This document shows, one piece after another, positions 13,737 through 20,721 of a stretch of 25,555 bases of DNA. Where the stretch lies: positions 13,915 to 39,469 of the forward strand of contig DIXH01000059.1 of NCBI GenBank assembly GCA_002428605.1. Direction: 5' to 3'. Numbering within the stretch: position 1 is the first letter of the stretch; each line of letters starts with the position of its first letter. Source of the stretch: Clostridiaceae bacterium UBA6085 (lineage in GTDB: Bacteria > Bacillota > Clostridia > Clostridiales > Clostridiaceae). Below the pieces are notes generated by a model. It did not search any database. It was not told the DNA's origin and was given only the letters and a program-made list of their open reading frames with translations. A program made the position numbers and the translations under genes.

Positions 13737-13969
13737 TGGACGGGGAACTTAAGACAGGTAGATACAGGCACTTTAAAGGCAACTGGTATGTAGTTGAGGG
13801 AACAGCTACGCATACAGAGACAGAGGAGATGCTGGTCATATACTGGCCTGAGGGCAAGGGAAAAAGGCTGTTTGCAAGGCCTTTGACAATGTTCGTTGAA
13901 GCCGTGCCTGAAGGGAAGGAAAACCCGACAGGACAGAAAAAAAGATTCATGCATGAGGATGAAGTTTAA
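13736..13969 (+). CDS. DUF1653 domain protein
   Basis: A 77-residue cytoplasmic protein recognisable as DUF1653 by GRYRHFKGNWYVVEGTATHT, then EEMLVIYWPEGKGKRLFARP and the MFVEAV segment. The family is small, beta-rich, widespread and of unknown function, often found alone or fused to other domains. The start codon shares one base with the argS stop (TAATG), so it is probably translated by reinitiation. A strong terminator follows at once. Its link to argS here may be only operonic convenience. Confidence 0.9.
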   Translation: MDGELKTGRYRHFKGNWYVVEGTATHTETEEMLVIYWPEGKGKRLFARPLTMFVEAVPEGKENPTGQKKRFMHEDEV

Positions 13970-13971
13970 GA

Positions 13972-14009
13972 ATCCCTGGTCAGCTGTCAGCTGGCCAGGG
14001 ATCCTTTTT
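13972..14009 (+). terminator. Terminator after argS and the DUF1653 gene
   Basis: A 13-bp stem, ATCCCTGGTCAGC (13972-13984) with GCTGGCCAGGGAT (13990-14002), includes one G-T pair and is followed by CCTTTTT. It lies between convergent operons, and its T run overlaps the stop codon of the Cys-rich gene on the other strand. Confidence 0.8.
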
Positions 14010-14169
14010 ACTTATCTATGAATTTCAGGTTATCATCATCCTTGAAGGATGAGCACTTTGTGCTGCACGAGCCGCAGCTTCCGCAGTCGCCTGCAGAGGA
14101 TTTTCTGAGGCTTTTCAATACGAAATGGGCAGCTGCTGCGAAGATTGTGAGTGCTATTGCAATTTCCAT
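14008..14169 (-). CDS. FeoB-associated Cys-rich membrane protein
   Basis: A 53-residue protein. An N-terminal hydrophobic helix (MEIAIALTIFAAAAHFVLKS) is followed by the cysteine cluster DCGSCGSCSTKC and a short acidic tail. This is the pattern of the small FeoB-associated Cys-rich membrane proteins encoded after feoB in many Firmicutes, proposed to take the place of FeoC, possibly in iron delivery or sensing. The ATG lies behind GAGGTGAAACC, and that ribosome site overlaps the feoB stop codon, so translation is coupled to feoB. The gene is short but well supported by motif, position and ribosome binding site. Confidence 0.9.
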   Translation of the reverse strand: MEIAIALTIFAAAAHFVLKSLRKSSAGDCGSCGSCSTKCSSFKDDDNLKFIDK

Positions 14170-14178
14170 GGTTTCACC

Positions 14179-15927
14179 TCATAGTGCCTGCGCGGCAAGC
14201 TTAACTGCGAAGGATACGATCCAGGCCACAGCAAAGGTGTTTGCTGCTGCGAACAATGCAAACCTTCCGCCGAACTCCTTCTTCATCGTCGCCAGGGCTG
14301 AGATGCAGGGAGTGTAGAGAAGTACGAATACAAGGAAGCTTAAGGCTGTAGCGGTTGTAAAGGCTGAAGGCAGAACTGATGACAGAGTGCCTCCATAGAT
14401 GACCCCCATGGTCGAAACGACGACTTCCTTGGCCATTATACCAGTGATTAAAGCAACCGATGCCTGCCAGTTTCCAAATCCTAAAGGAGCGAATATTGGG
14501 GATATTGCGCCTCCTATCGATGCCAGGAAGCTGGTCCCCATGTCTGTCTGTCCACTAAGGTTGAAATTTGATAGGAACCAGATGATCACTGACATACCGA
14601 AAATAACAGTTGCAGCTTTCCTCAGGAAATGCTCACCCTTGTCCCAGGTGTTCTTGGCTACGTGTTTCAGAGATGGCAGCTTGTACTCCGGCAGCTCGAT
14701 TATGAACGGCTCCTCATCCTTCTTGAAAATTGTCCTTTTGAAGATGAGTCCGAGTGCGAACGAAACGAGTACGCCGAGGAAATAAAGTGAGAACACAACA
14801 ACATCCTGGTTTCCTGAGAAGAATACTGAAGTGAACAGTACGAACACAGGGAGTTTGGCGTTGCATGACATGAACGGGGTGAGAAGTGCAGTAAGCTTCC
14901 TGTCCTTCTCTGATTCGAGGGACCTGGTTGCCATTACGGCAGGGACTGTACATCCGAATCCGATGATCATCGGGATGAAGGCCTTTCCAGAAAGTCCTAT
15001 CTTCCTCATGAGCCTGTCCATCATAAGAGCGGCTCTTGCCATATATCCGCTGTCTTCCAGAATAGTAATGCCGAAGAACAGGGTAAGTATTACAGGAAGG
15101 AACACGACTATGGATCCTACACCACCGATTATCCCATCCACTATGAGGCTTCTGAACCAGTCAGATGAGCCGGCAAGCAGGCTGCTTACAAGGTCCATTA
15201 AAGGAACCAGGAGGTATTCCTCGAACATGCCTGCAAGAGGGTCACCTACCCAGGAGAATGTAAGCTTGAAGATAAGGAACATCATTCCGAAGAACAGCGG
15301 GTATGCCAAGAATGGATTAAGGACCACGTTGTCAATTGCCCTTGTCATGGTTACGACACCTTCGGTTTTCCTTGATGCCTTCATGATTATGGTGCCGATC
15401 TCGCCATATGCTTCCTTTTCGCTTTCGAAAGACTTAAGTATGTTGGTCTTTCTATAGCTTCCGCTCCTTATGACCTCTGTAAGCTCCTTTATGCCCTTTC
15501 CCCTGGCTGCGACTATCGGCACCGTTGTGATACCTGTTTCAGCTTCCAGTGCAGCCGCATCTATTACGATGCCTTTCTTGTCTGCTATGTCGATCATGTT
15601 CAGGGCAATGACGATAGGGATCCCGTACTTGTTGATCTGTGAAGTCAGATACAGGTTCCTCTCCAGATTGGAGGCATCAACTATATTTACGATGACATTT
15701 GGGATGCCCTGCTCAAGAAAATCCTTAGATACCTTTTCCTCATTTGAAAATGTATCGAGCGCGTATATTCCTGGAAGGTCTACGATCTCCATGCCATCAG
15801 AATATCCGGATTTTTTTTCAACTGTTACACCTGGCCAGTTTCCGACATACTGGCTGGAGCCGGTGAGAAGGTTGAAGAGGGTTGTCTTTCCAACATTGGG
15901 ATTGCCTATAAGAGCTACCTTTATCAT
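14179..15927 (-). CDS. feoB: Ferrous iron transporter FeoB
   Basis: A 582-residue membrane transporter. The cytoplasmic G domain shows GNPNVGKT (8-15, G1), WPGVT (T35, G2), DLPG (50-53, G3) and NMID (110-113, G4). The membrane part has the two gate repeats, with GFGCTVPAVMATRSL and SCNAKLPVFV, and the typical C-terminal TPCISALATMKKEFGG. It imports Fe2+ across the cytoplasmic membrane using nucleotide hydrolysis. It is shorter than the E. coli protein, with a small linker between the G domain and the membrane core and no C-terminal extension, as in other short Firmicute forms. The first codons overlap feoA by four bases (ATGA), so the two are coupled. Expression is probably iron-controlled through the Fur-like box upstream of feoA. 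Confidence 0.96.
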   Translation of the reverse strand: MIKVALIGNPNVGKTTLFNLLTGSSQYVGNWPGVTVEKKSGYSDGMEIVDLPGIYALDTFSNEEKVSKDFLEQGIPNVIVNIVDASNLERNLYLTSQINKYGIPIVIALNMIDIADKKGIVIDAAALEAETGITTVPIVAARGKGIKELTEVIRSGSYRKTNILKSFESEKEAYGEIGTIIMKASRKTEGVVTMTRAIDNVVLNPFLAYPLFFGMMFLIFKLTFSWVGDPLAGMFEEYLLVPLMDLVSSLLAGSSDWFRSLIVDGIIGGVGSIVVFLPVILTLFFGITILEDSGYMARAALMMDRLMRKIGLSGKAFIPMIIGFGCTVPAVMATRSLESEKDRKLTALLTPFMSCNAKLPVFVLFTSVFFSGNQDVVVFSLYFLGVLVSFALGLIFKRTIFKKDEEPFIIELPEYKLPSLKHVAKNTWDKGEHFLRKAATVIFGMSVIIWFLSNFNLSGQTDMGTSFLASIGGAISPIFAPLGFGNWQASVALITGIMAKEVVVSTMGVIYGGTLSSVLPSAFTTATALSFLVFVLLYTPCISALATMKKEFGGRFALFAAANTFAVAWIVSFAVKLAAQAL

Positions 15928-16151
15928 ATGGACTCCCTCACAAAAATATTTTTCGCATCGGCTTTTCTCAGGGCGATGTGGAATCCCCTGAGAGAAAGGA
16001 CCAACGGGTCGCCGAGGGGCGCTTTCCTTACCACTTCAATTTCGCAGCCTTCTGTACATCCAAGGGCAAGGAGTCTCTTCGCAAGCTTCTCATTGCCGCC
16101 TATTCCTTCTATCATTGCTTTTCCGCCCGGTTTAATATCTGTCAGACACAT
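15924..16151 (-). CDS. feoA: Ferrous iron transport protein FeoA
   Basis: A 75-residue SH3-like FeoA protein. It shows the family pattern: LTDIKPGGKAMIEGIGGNEKLAKRL, then LGCTEGCEIEVVRKAPLGDPLVLSLRGFHIALRK. FeoA is a small cytoplasmic partner that supports FeoB activity. It is the first gene of the feoA-feoB-Cys-rich operon, overlapping feoB by four bases. GAGGTG stands just before the ATG. The leader carries a Fur-like site over the transcription start. Confidence 0.95.
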   Translation of the reverse strand: MCLTDIKPGGKAMIEGIGGNEKLAKRLLALGCTEGCEIEVVRKAPLGDPLVLSLRGFHIALRKADAKNIFVRESI

Positions 16152-16165
16152 TTTTACACCTCATT

Positions 16166-16184
16166 GAAAATGATTATCAATTAC
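16166..16184 (-). promoter_or_regulatory. Fur-like box of the feo operon
   Basis: GAAAATGATTATCAATTAC matches 14 of 19 bases of the classical Fur box. It covers the predicted transcription start just downstream of the -10 element, a position suited to repression by an iron-loaded Fur-family protein. The regulator gene is not in the window. Confidence 0.7.
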
Positions 16185-16190
16185 ATTTAC

Positions 16191-16219
16191 ATTATAATGC
16201 CATGTCCATGTTCAGTCAA
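16191..16219 (-). promoter_or_regulatory. Promoter of the feo operon
   Basis: On the minus strand TTGACT (16214-16219), 17 bases and TATAAT (16191-16196) give a strong sigma-A promoter with its start near 16184. The stretch from 16220 to the next gene at 16385 holds no gene or clear signal that I can support. Confidence 0.75.
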
Positions 16220-16384
16220 TAGTACTCGGAAATTGTTATTTTGTTAACGTTGTGGAATATGGCACAGCAATATATTACAATGGAAAGTGGATAGTTGTAT
16301 TCAAGGAACCGATGGCCTCAGGCTGCTACCTGTGGTCGGAAATATTGGTTGTTATGCTGTTGCCGTAGAGGGGGACCTGGAACA

Positions 16385-17029
16385 ATGAGTGTTAAGGGAC
16401 TTATATTCGATCTGGATGGCGTCCTTGTCGATACTGCCAAATATCATTTCATGGCATGGAAAAGACTTGCGAAGGAACATGGGATCGATTTGAACGATGG
16501 ATATGCCGAGCCTCTGAAGGGTATCTCAAGGAAGGATGCCCTGGACATACTGCTTGACCTGACCGGGATAAGCATGAGCGGGGTGGAGAAGCTGAGGGCT
16601 CTGGACAAGAAGAACTCCTGGTATCTCGAGTATATAATGGGAATTGATGAGGATGCGGTCTTTGAAGGGGTCCTGGAATTTCTGGACCTAGTGAAGAGCT
16701 TGGGCTACAAGACTGCAATAGGCTCCACAAGCGACAATTCCAGTCTGATTCTCGAATGTACCGGGCTCACAAGGTTTTTTGATGTGATCATAGATGGCTA
16801 CAAGGTAAGGAAGCCAAAGCCGGATCCCGAAGTGTATCTCGTAGGAGCGAAGGAGCTGCAGCTGGATCCTTCAGAATGCGTTGTGTTCGAGGATGCAGTG
16901 GCTGGGGTCAATTCGGCAAAGACAGCCAGGATGAAGGTAATAGGAGTATCGAGGACAGGCAGGCTTGAAGGTGCCGACAGGGTAATAACTACATTTGCGG
17001 GACTGGATGAGAAGATACTGGATTTTTGA
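16385..17029 (+). CDS. HAD hydrolase, beta-phosphoglucomutase-like
   Basis: A 214-residue HAD protein with a helical cap of the beta-phosphoglucomutase subfamily. Motif I is FDLDGVLVDTAKYH (D8 nucleophile, D10 acid/base), the loop GSTSDNS is motif II, RKPKPDP contains the motif III lysine, and VFEDAVAGV is motif IV. HFMAWKRL and KGISRKDAL in the cap match the region that holds sugar phosphate in beta-phosphoglucomutases. It would interconvert beta-glucose 1-phosphate and glucose 6-phosphate. A general sugar phosphatase is possible, because no maltose or trehalose phosphorylase gene is adjacent. The ATG follows a GAGGGGGACC stretch; the stop is 16 bases before the next HAD gene. Confidence 0.88.
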   Translation: MSVKGLIFDLDGVLVDTAKYHFMAWKRLAKEHGIDLNDGYAEPLKGISRKDALDILLDLTGISMSGVEKLRALDKKNSWYLEYIMGIDEDAVFEGVLEFLDLVKSLGYKTAIGSTSDNSSLILECTGLTRFFDVIIDGYKVRKPKPDPEVYLVGAKELQLDPSECVVFEDAVAGVNSAKTARMKVIGVSRTGRLEGADRVITTFAGLDEKILDF

Positions 17030-17045
17030 CAGAGGAGGGAAGCTT

Positions 17046-17774
17046 ATGGGAGATACAGCCGCATTCTTTGACATTGACGGGACCATCTACAGGGAAGGCT
17101 TCATGGCAGACCTTTTCAAGAAATTCATCAAGAGCGAGATAATCGAAGAGGAAAAGTGGTATTCGGAGGTCAAGCCGGAATTCGTAAAATGGGACAGGAG
17201 AATCGGAACATACGACACTTATCTTGGAAAGATGGCTGAGATCTATACCCACGCGATAAAGGGGCATCACAAGGCTTACATCGAGCACATCGTGAGGAAG
17301 GTCGTGGCCGAAAAGGGTGCAAGGGCATACGTCTATACCAGGGAAAGGATAAAGTGGCACAGGGAGAAGGGCCATAAGCTCATTACGATTTCGGGAAGCC
17401 CTGTGGAGCTGGTCAGGGACATGGCGGAGCTATACGGCTTCGATGATTACATGGGCTCCAACTATGAGATAGACGAGAATGACCTTTATACCGGGGAAGT
17501 CATACCCATGTGGGACTCAAGGTCAAAGAAGGTGGCAGTGCTGCACATGGCAGAGCTTTACGGTCTTGACCTGTCAAAATGCTGGGCATACGGAGACACC
17601 GCAGGGGATTTCTCAATGCTTGAGCTTGCAGGAAATCCGATACTCGTCAATCCTACAAGGGAGCTCATTCACCTGGTAACTGATTGTGAAGAGGTGAGGA
17701 AAAAGGCGAAGATAGTAGTGGAAAGGAAGGATGTCATTTACGGCATCAACTTTGATGAACTAAAACTCTTATAG
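17046..17774 (+). CDS. HAD-IB family phosphatase (SerB-like)
   Basis: A 242-residue HAD enzyme of subfamily IB. Motif I is FFDIDGTIYREGF, motif II TISGSPVELV, and motif IV YGDTAGDFSMLELAGNPILVNP, which is typical of phosphoserine-phosphatase-like proteins. An alpha-helical cap lies between motifs I and II, rich in basic residues (HAIKGHHKAYIEHIVRKVV). It is a cytoplasmic phosphatase; the substrate is not clear, with phosphoserine or a phospholipid head-group phosphate as options. GAGGAGGGAAG precedes the ATG strongly, and an in-frame ATG at 16995 would lie inside the preceding gene. It is co-directional with and close to both neighbours. Confidence 0.88.
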   Translation: MGDTAAFFDIDGTIYREGFMADLFKKFIKSEIIEEEKWYSEVKPEFVKWDRRIGTYDTYLGKMAEIYTHAIKGHHKAYIEHIVRKVVAEKGARAYVYTRERIKWHREKGHKLITISGSPVELVRDMAELYGFDDYMGSNYEIDENDLYTGEVIPMWDSRSKKVAVLHMAELYGLDLSKCWAYGDTAGDFSMLELAGNPILVNPTRELIHLVTDCEEVRKKAKIVVERKDVIYGINFDELKLL

Positions 17775-17792
17775 TGGAAGAAGCGTGATAAT

Positions 17793-18590
17793 TTGTTGAG
17801 GAAAGAGCAGACCATTCCGATGGAGAAGGGCAAGAAAGAATTGATCCTGATGGTGGACGGTGAGGACATCATGGAAAGGAGCATCTACTTCGATCTTGAG
17901 CATTACCTGTACAAGAAACCCATATGCATAGGCGTTTTCGGAGCTGCAGTCTATGACGGCTGGAGCGGTATGATACACTCGACCCAATACATGATCGAGA
18001 ACAAGCGTGATTCTGAAGAGATACTTTATCTCGCGGAAGACTACTTCCTGAGGATGAAGGAACAGGGAAGAGACAACATTGTGACATTTTCAGGGAACAA
18101 TGACTTTACTGTCATAAACCACCTCTTCAACAAGCATTCGATAGACCTGACATTTGACGAACACTTCAGGAAGGTCGATATCCAGAAGGAATATGAGCGA
18201 AGGTTCAAAAAGAACATTGGACTCAAGAACCTTGAAAGGCTTTTCTCCATAGACAGGGAAGGAGAGGTCATGTCCGGGGCGACGCTTGCAAAGACGTTTT
18301 CCAGGATAATGAAGGACAGGGACTACATCCACAGGATGCCTGCGGACAAGGTTGAAAGGATACTCGTATACAATGAGCAGGATGTGGTCAACCTGGCAAG
18401 GATCATGAACCAGTGGCAGGAAGTATCGATGAGCGATGTTGAGAGCCTGGAAGGCATCCTTCTTGAGGAGAAGGCGGTGAAGCTGGAAAGGATGAGGCAG
18501 GAGGAAGAGTACAGACAGAGTCTCATGGAGAACGCTGAAAATGAAAACGGGTCGGTTACGACCGGGCAAACAGTACCCTCGGGGAGCTGA
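17793..18590 (+). CDS. YprB-like ribonuclease H-fold exonuclease domain protein
   Basis: A 265-residue soluble protein that fits the DEDDy exonuclease (ribonuclease H-like, YprB) pattern. FDLEH gives D34 and E36, SGNNDFTVINHLF gives D104, and YNEQDVV gives Y193 and D197. IGLKNLERLF and ATLAKTFSRIM match the segments between the second and third motifs in YprB-type proteins. The tail after about residue 215 is charged and probably disordered or coiled (EEKAVKLERMRQEEEYRQSL). It may be a 3'-5' nuclease on single-stranded DNA or RNA. The start is uncertain: TTG at 17793, 18 bases after the HAD stop, or ATG at 17820. The strong ribosome binding sites of the neighbours are missing here. It ends at a clear terminator. 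Confidence 0.75.
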   Translation: MLRKEQTIPMEKGKKELILMVDGEDIMERSIYFDLEHYLYKKPICIGVFGAAVYDGWSGMIHSTQYMIENKRDSEEILYLAEDYFLRMKEQGRDNIVTFSGNNDFTVINHLFNKHSIDLTFDEHFRKVDIQKEYERRFKKNIGLKNLERLFSIDREGEVMSGATLAKTFSRIMKDRDYIHRMPADKVERILVYNEQDVVNLARIMNQWQEVSMSDVESLEGILLEEKAVKLERMRQEEEYRQSLMENAENENGSVTTGQTVPSGS

Positions 18591-18626
18591 AGCAAAACCT
18601 GCGCGAAATCGCAGGTTTTGCTTTTT
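18591..18626 (+). terminator. Terminator of the HAD/HAD/exonuclease operon
   Basis: AGCAAAACCTGCG (18591-18603) and CGCAGGTTTTGCT (18610-18622) form a perfect 13-bp stem with a 6-base loop and a TTTTT tail. Confidence 0.9.
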
Positions 18627-18633
18627 GGTGTCA

Positions 18634-18662
18634 TTGAGACTTTCATCCTGCAAGAGTATAAT
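18634..18662 (+). promoter_or_regulatory. Promoter of the GntR-family regulator gene
   Basis: TTGAGA (18634-18639), 17 bases and TATAAT (18657-18662) are near consensus. It begins right after the preceding terminator and lies about 34 bases before the start codon. Confidence 0.75.
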
Positions 18663-18695
18663 GGCTGTAGAGGTAACTTAGGTGAGGTGCAGCAT

Positions 18696-19388
18696 ATGGA
18701 ATCAGGCTTGAAGAACAAGAAGGTATACGAAACAGTAATTGACCAGATCAAGGGAATGATAATCAGCGGTGAGCTCAGGAAGGGCGACAGGCTTCCACCT
18801 GAGAGGGACCTGGTTGACACTCTCCATGTGAGCAGGACATCAATCAGGGAAGCGCTCAGGGCCCTTCAGATAATCGGCCTGGTGGAATGCCGTCAGGGCG
18901 GAGGCAACTTCATCAGGGAGAGCTTCGAGGATAACCTGATCGAACCGCTGTCACTCGTGTTCGTGCTTCAGAATTCAAGGAACCTTGAACTCCTCGAGCT
19001 GAGGAAAAGCATCGAGGTCCAGATGGCAGCACTTGCAGCAGGCAAGATAGGGGATACAGAGCTTAATGAACTCGAAGGTATCATCAGAAGAATGAAAGAG
19101 GACCCTACGGAGGCGGAAAGTGTGAGACTCGATGCCGATTTCCACTACCTCATTGCAAGGTCATCCGGCAACAGGCTGATGGAGAGCATTCTCAGGGCGG
19201 TATCTTCCCTTATGGACACATTCATAAAGGAGACCAGGGAAGAGCTGCTGGTGAATCCTGATAACAATGAGACGCTGGTGGAGACCCATGAGGACATTGC
19301 CGTGGCCTTGAGGGCACGTGACCCTCTGAAAGCTGCCAATGCCATGGAAAGGCATCTGGATTTTGTTGCGAGGAATATCAGGCGATAG
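18696..19388 (+). CDS. FadR-type GntR transcriptional regulator (FCD domain)
   Basis: A 230-residue regulator. The N-terminal winged helix-turn-helix (about 5-73) has the GntR signature LRKGDRLPPERDLVDTLHVSRTSIREALRAL and the wing GLVECRQGGGNFI. The C-terminal FCD domain binds a metal and a small carboxylate; its ligands appear as D146 and H150 in LDADFHYLIARSSGN, H198 in ETHED and H220 in MERHLDF. Members often control lactate, pyruvate, gluconate or amino-acid use, and PdhR and LldR are in this group. The effector is not evident, because no catabolic gene is next to it. GGTGAGGTG precedes the ATG. The DUF4236 gene follows after 79 bases with no terminator and may be co-transcribed. Confidence 0.92.
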   Translation: MESGLKNKKVYETVIDQIKGMIISGELRKGDRLPPERDLVDTLHVSRTSIREALRALQIIGLVECRQGGGNFIRESFEDNLIEPLSLVFVLQNSRNLELLELRKSIEVQMAALAAGKIGDTELNELEGIIRRMKEDPTEAESVRLDADFHYLIARSSGNRLMESILRAVSSLMDTFIKETREELLVNPDNNETLVETHEDIAVALRARDPLKAANAMERHLDFVARNIRR

Positions 19389-19467
19389 ACCGGGATCCGC
19401 CATGTGTATCAGATGAGTGGAAATCAGGTCAGTATTAGTTTAAGGATAACAAGGTGAGGTGTATTCA

Positions 19468-20541
19468 ATGGGATTTCGGTTCAGAAAAAGCATAAATCTT
19501 GGAAAGGGCTTCAGATTGAATGTCGGAAAGGGAAGCGGAAGCATTTCCTTCGGCGGCAAGGGCTTCAGGCAGAGCATCAGTACGACAGGCAAGGCTACAA
19601 CGACATTCGGCATCCCCGGTACGGGGCTTTCCTACAGCAAGACCTTCAATCCAGGCAAGCTGATCGGAAAGAAGGACCAGCTGTTCAAGAAGGTCTCAGA
19701 AGACAGCGGTCTCACTCCTGAACAGGAAATAAGTGAGTTCACGGAAGATATCGCTGCGATAACGGGTCTTCACCGTGAAGCCGACTACCCTCCAAATATC
19801 GACTGGAATCAAGTATTGGATGAGGAGCCGCCTTTCGCTGAAGGCGAGGACGGACCTAACACACTGGCAGCAAAAAAACTGCTTGATGAGAACAGGCCGG
19901 GATTCCTGAAGAAGCTATTTGGAGGCGGTGGTGATACAGCACTCCTTGAAAAGAATGTTGAAGAAGCGAAGGTTCTTGACAAGGAGCTCCACGAGCAGTG
20001 GAAGATGAACAAGGTCATTGCATCCAAGGTACTGTCGAAGGATACTGAAGGCTTCATGCTGGCGCTTGAAAGCCTCAGGATGTCCGAGGAACTCGGGAGT
20101 TTCCTGAAATCCATGGACATGAGCTTCACGGATGCTGATACGATAAATGTTGACGCAGTACTTTCCATAACTGATTTCATACCCGAAGAATACAAGACGC
20201 TTACACCTACAGGGAAGCTTTCAATAAAGAAATATACCAAGACCGATTACTGGTCGATCGCTTCGCAGTTTGTCGCCGGGATTGCCTTCAGGATCTCGAG
20301 GGACCTGTTCAACCTGTTTCCGATCGCTGACTGCTACATCAACATTACGGAGGAAGACAAGAATCCTTACACTGGCAAGAAGGATTCGGAGCTGATACTT
20401 TCCGTAAAGGTAGAAAGGTCAGAGCTTGACAGGATAGACATTGAGAATGCTGACCCATTCGAAGCCCTTGTTAATTTCCACCATGAGGTTGATTTCGGCA
20501 AGACAAAGGGATTCGGCAAGATAAGTAAAGTTACAGTATAG
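19468..20541 (+). CDS. DUF4236 N-terminal domain protein with unknown C-terminal region
   Basis: A 357-residue protein. Residues 1-60 are a clear DUF4236 domain: MGFRFRKSINLGKGFRLNVGKG, repeated glycine-turn strands (SGSISFGGKG) and TTTFGIPGTGLSYSKTF. The remaining 300 residues match nothing I recognise. They contain an acidic stretch, a charged helical segment (about 150-215) and a mixed C-terminal part with FNLFPIADCYINITEE. There is no signal peptide or membrane helix. DUF4236 is a small, glycine-rich beta domain of unknown function, often at the N-terminus of variable proteins. The ATG is supported by GGTGAGGTG; a GTG three codons earlier overlaps that site. The regulator gene just upstream may share its transcript. 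Confidence 0.87.
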   Translation: MGFRFRKSINLGKGFRLNVGKGSGSISFGGKGFRQSISTTGKATTTFGIPGTGLSYSKTFNPGKLIGKKDQLFKKVSEDSGLTPEQEISEFTEDIAAITGLHREADYPPNIDWNQVLDEEPPFAEGEDGPNTLAAKKLLDENRPGFLKKLFGGGGDTALLEKNVEEAKVLDKELHEQWKMNKVIASKVLSKDTEGFMLALESLRMSEELGSFLKSMDMSFTDADTINVDAVLSITDFIPEEYKTLTPTGKLSIKKYTKTDYWSIASQFVAGIAFRISRDLFNLFPIADCYINITEEDKNPYTGKKDSELILSVKVERSELDRIDIENADPFEALVNFHHEVDFGKTKGFGKISKVTV

Positions 20542-20554
20542 ATTTAGCAGTCAG

Positions 20555-20587
20555 CGCACCTCCAGCCCGGAGGTGCGTATTTTTTTT
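20555..20587 (+). terminator. Terminator after the DUF4236 gene
   Basis: CGCACCTCC (20555-20563) and GGAGGTGCG (20569-20577) form a 9-bp stem with a 5-base loop followed by TATTTTTTTT. Confidence 0.9.
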
Positions 20588-20633
20588 GAAAGTTAAAAAA
20601 TGATTAAAATGACTTAAAAGTGCCATTTTGGTA

Positions 20634-20662
20634 TTTACAAAAAAAGAAAGCGGTGTTATTTT
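20634..20662 (+). promoter_or_regulatory. Promoter of the hrcA heat-shock operon
   Basis: TTTACA (20634-20639), 17 bases and TATTTT (20657-20662) place the transcription start near 20669, just before the CIRCE element. The match is fair but the position fits CIRCE control. Confidence 0.55.
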
Positions 20663-20675
20663 ATTATCGTAGGCT

Positions 20676-20702
20676 TTAGCACTCAACAGATGAGAGTGCT
20701 AA
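20676..20702 (+). promoter_or_regulatory. CIRCE operator (HrcA binding site)
   Basis: TTAGCACTC (20676-20684), a 9-base spacer and GAGTGCTAA (20694-20702) are an exact CIRCE inverted repeat. HrcA binds it to repress the operon in the absence of heat stress. It lies in the leader 19 bases before hrcA. Confidence 0.98.
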
Positions 20703-20721
20703 CAAAAAAAGGTGAGGATGA

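Noticed and set aside
14399..15457. Long open frames on the plus strand opposite feoB
   Set aside because: They are antisense to a secure feoB gene, lack recognisable domains and ribosome binding sites, and have unlikely composition.
16220..16384. Rex- or CRP-like site around GTTAACGTTGTGG upstream of the first HAD gene
   Set aside because: The half-sites do not form a convincing palindrome and no clear promoter can be placed, so it is not reported as a regulatory site.
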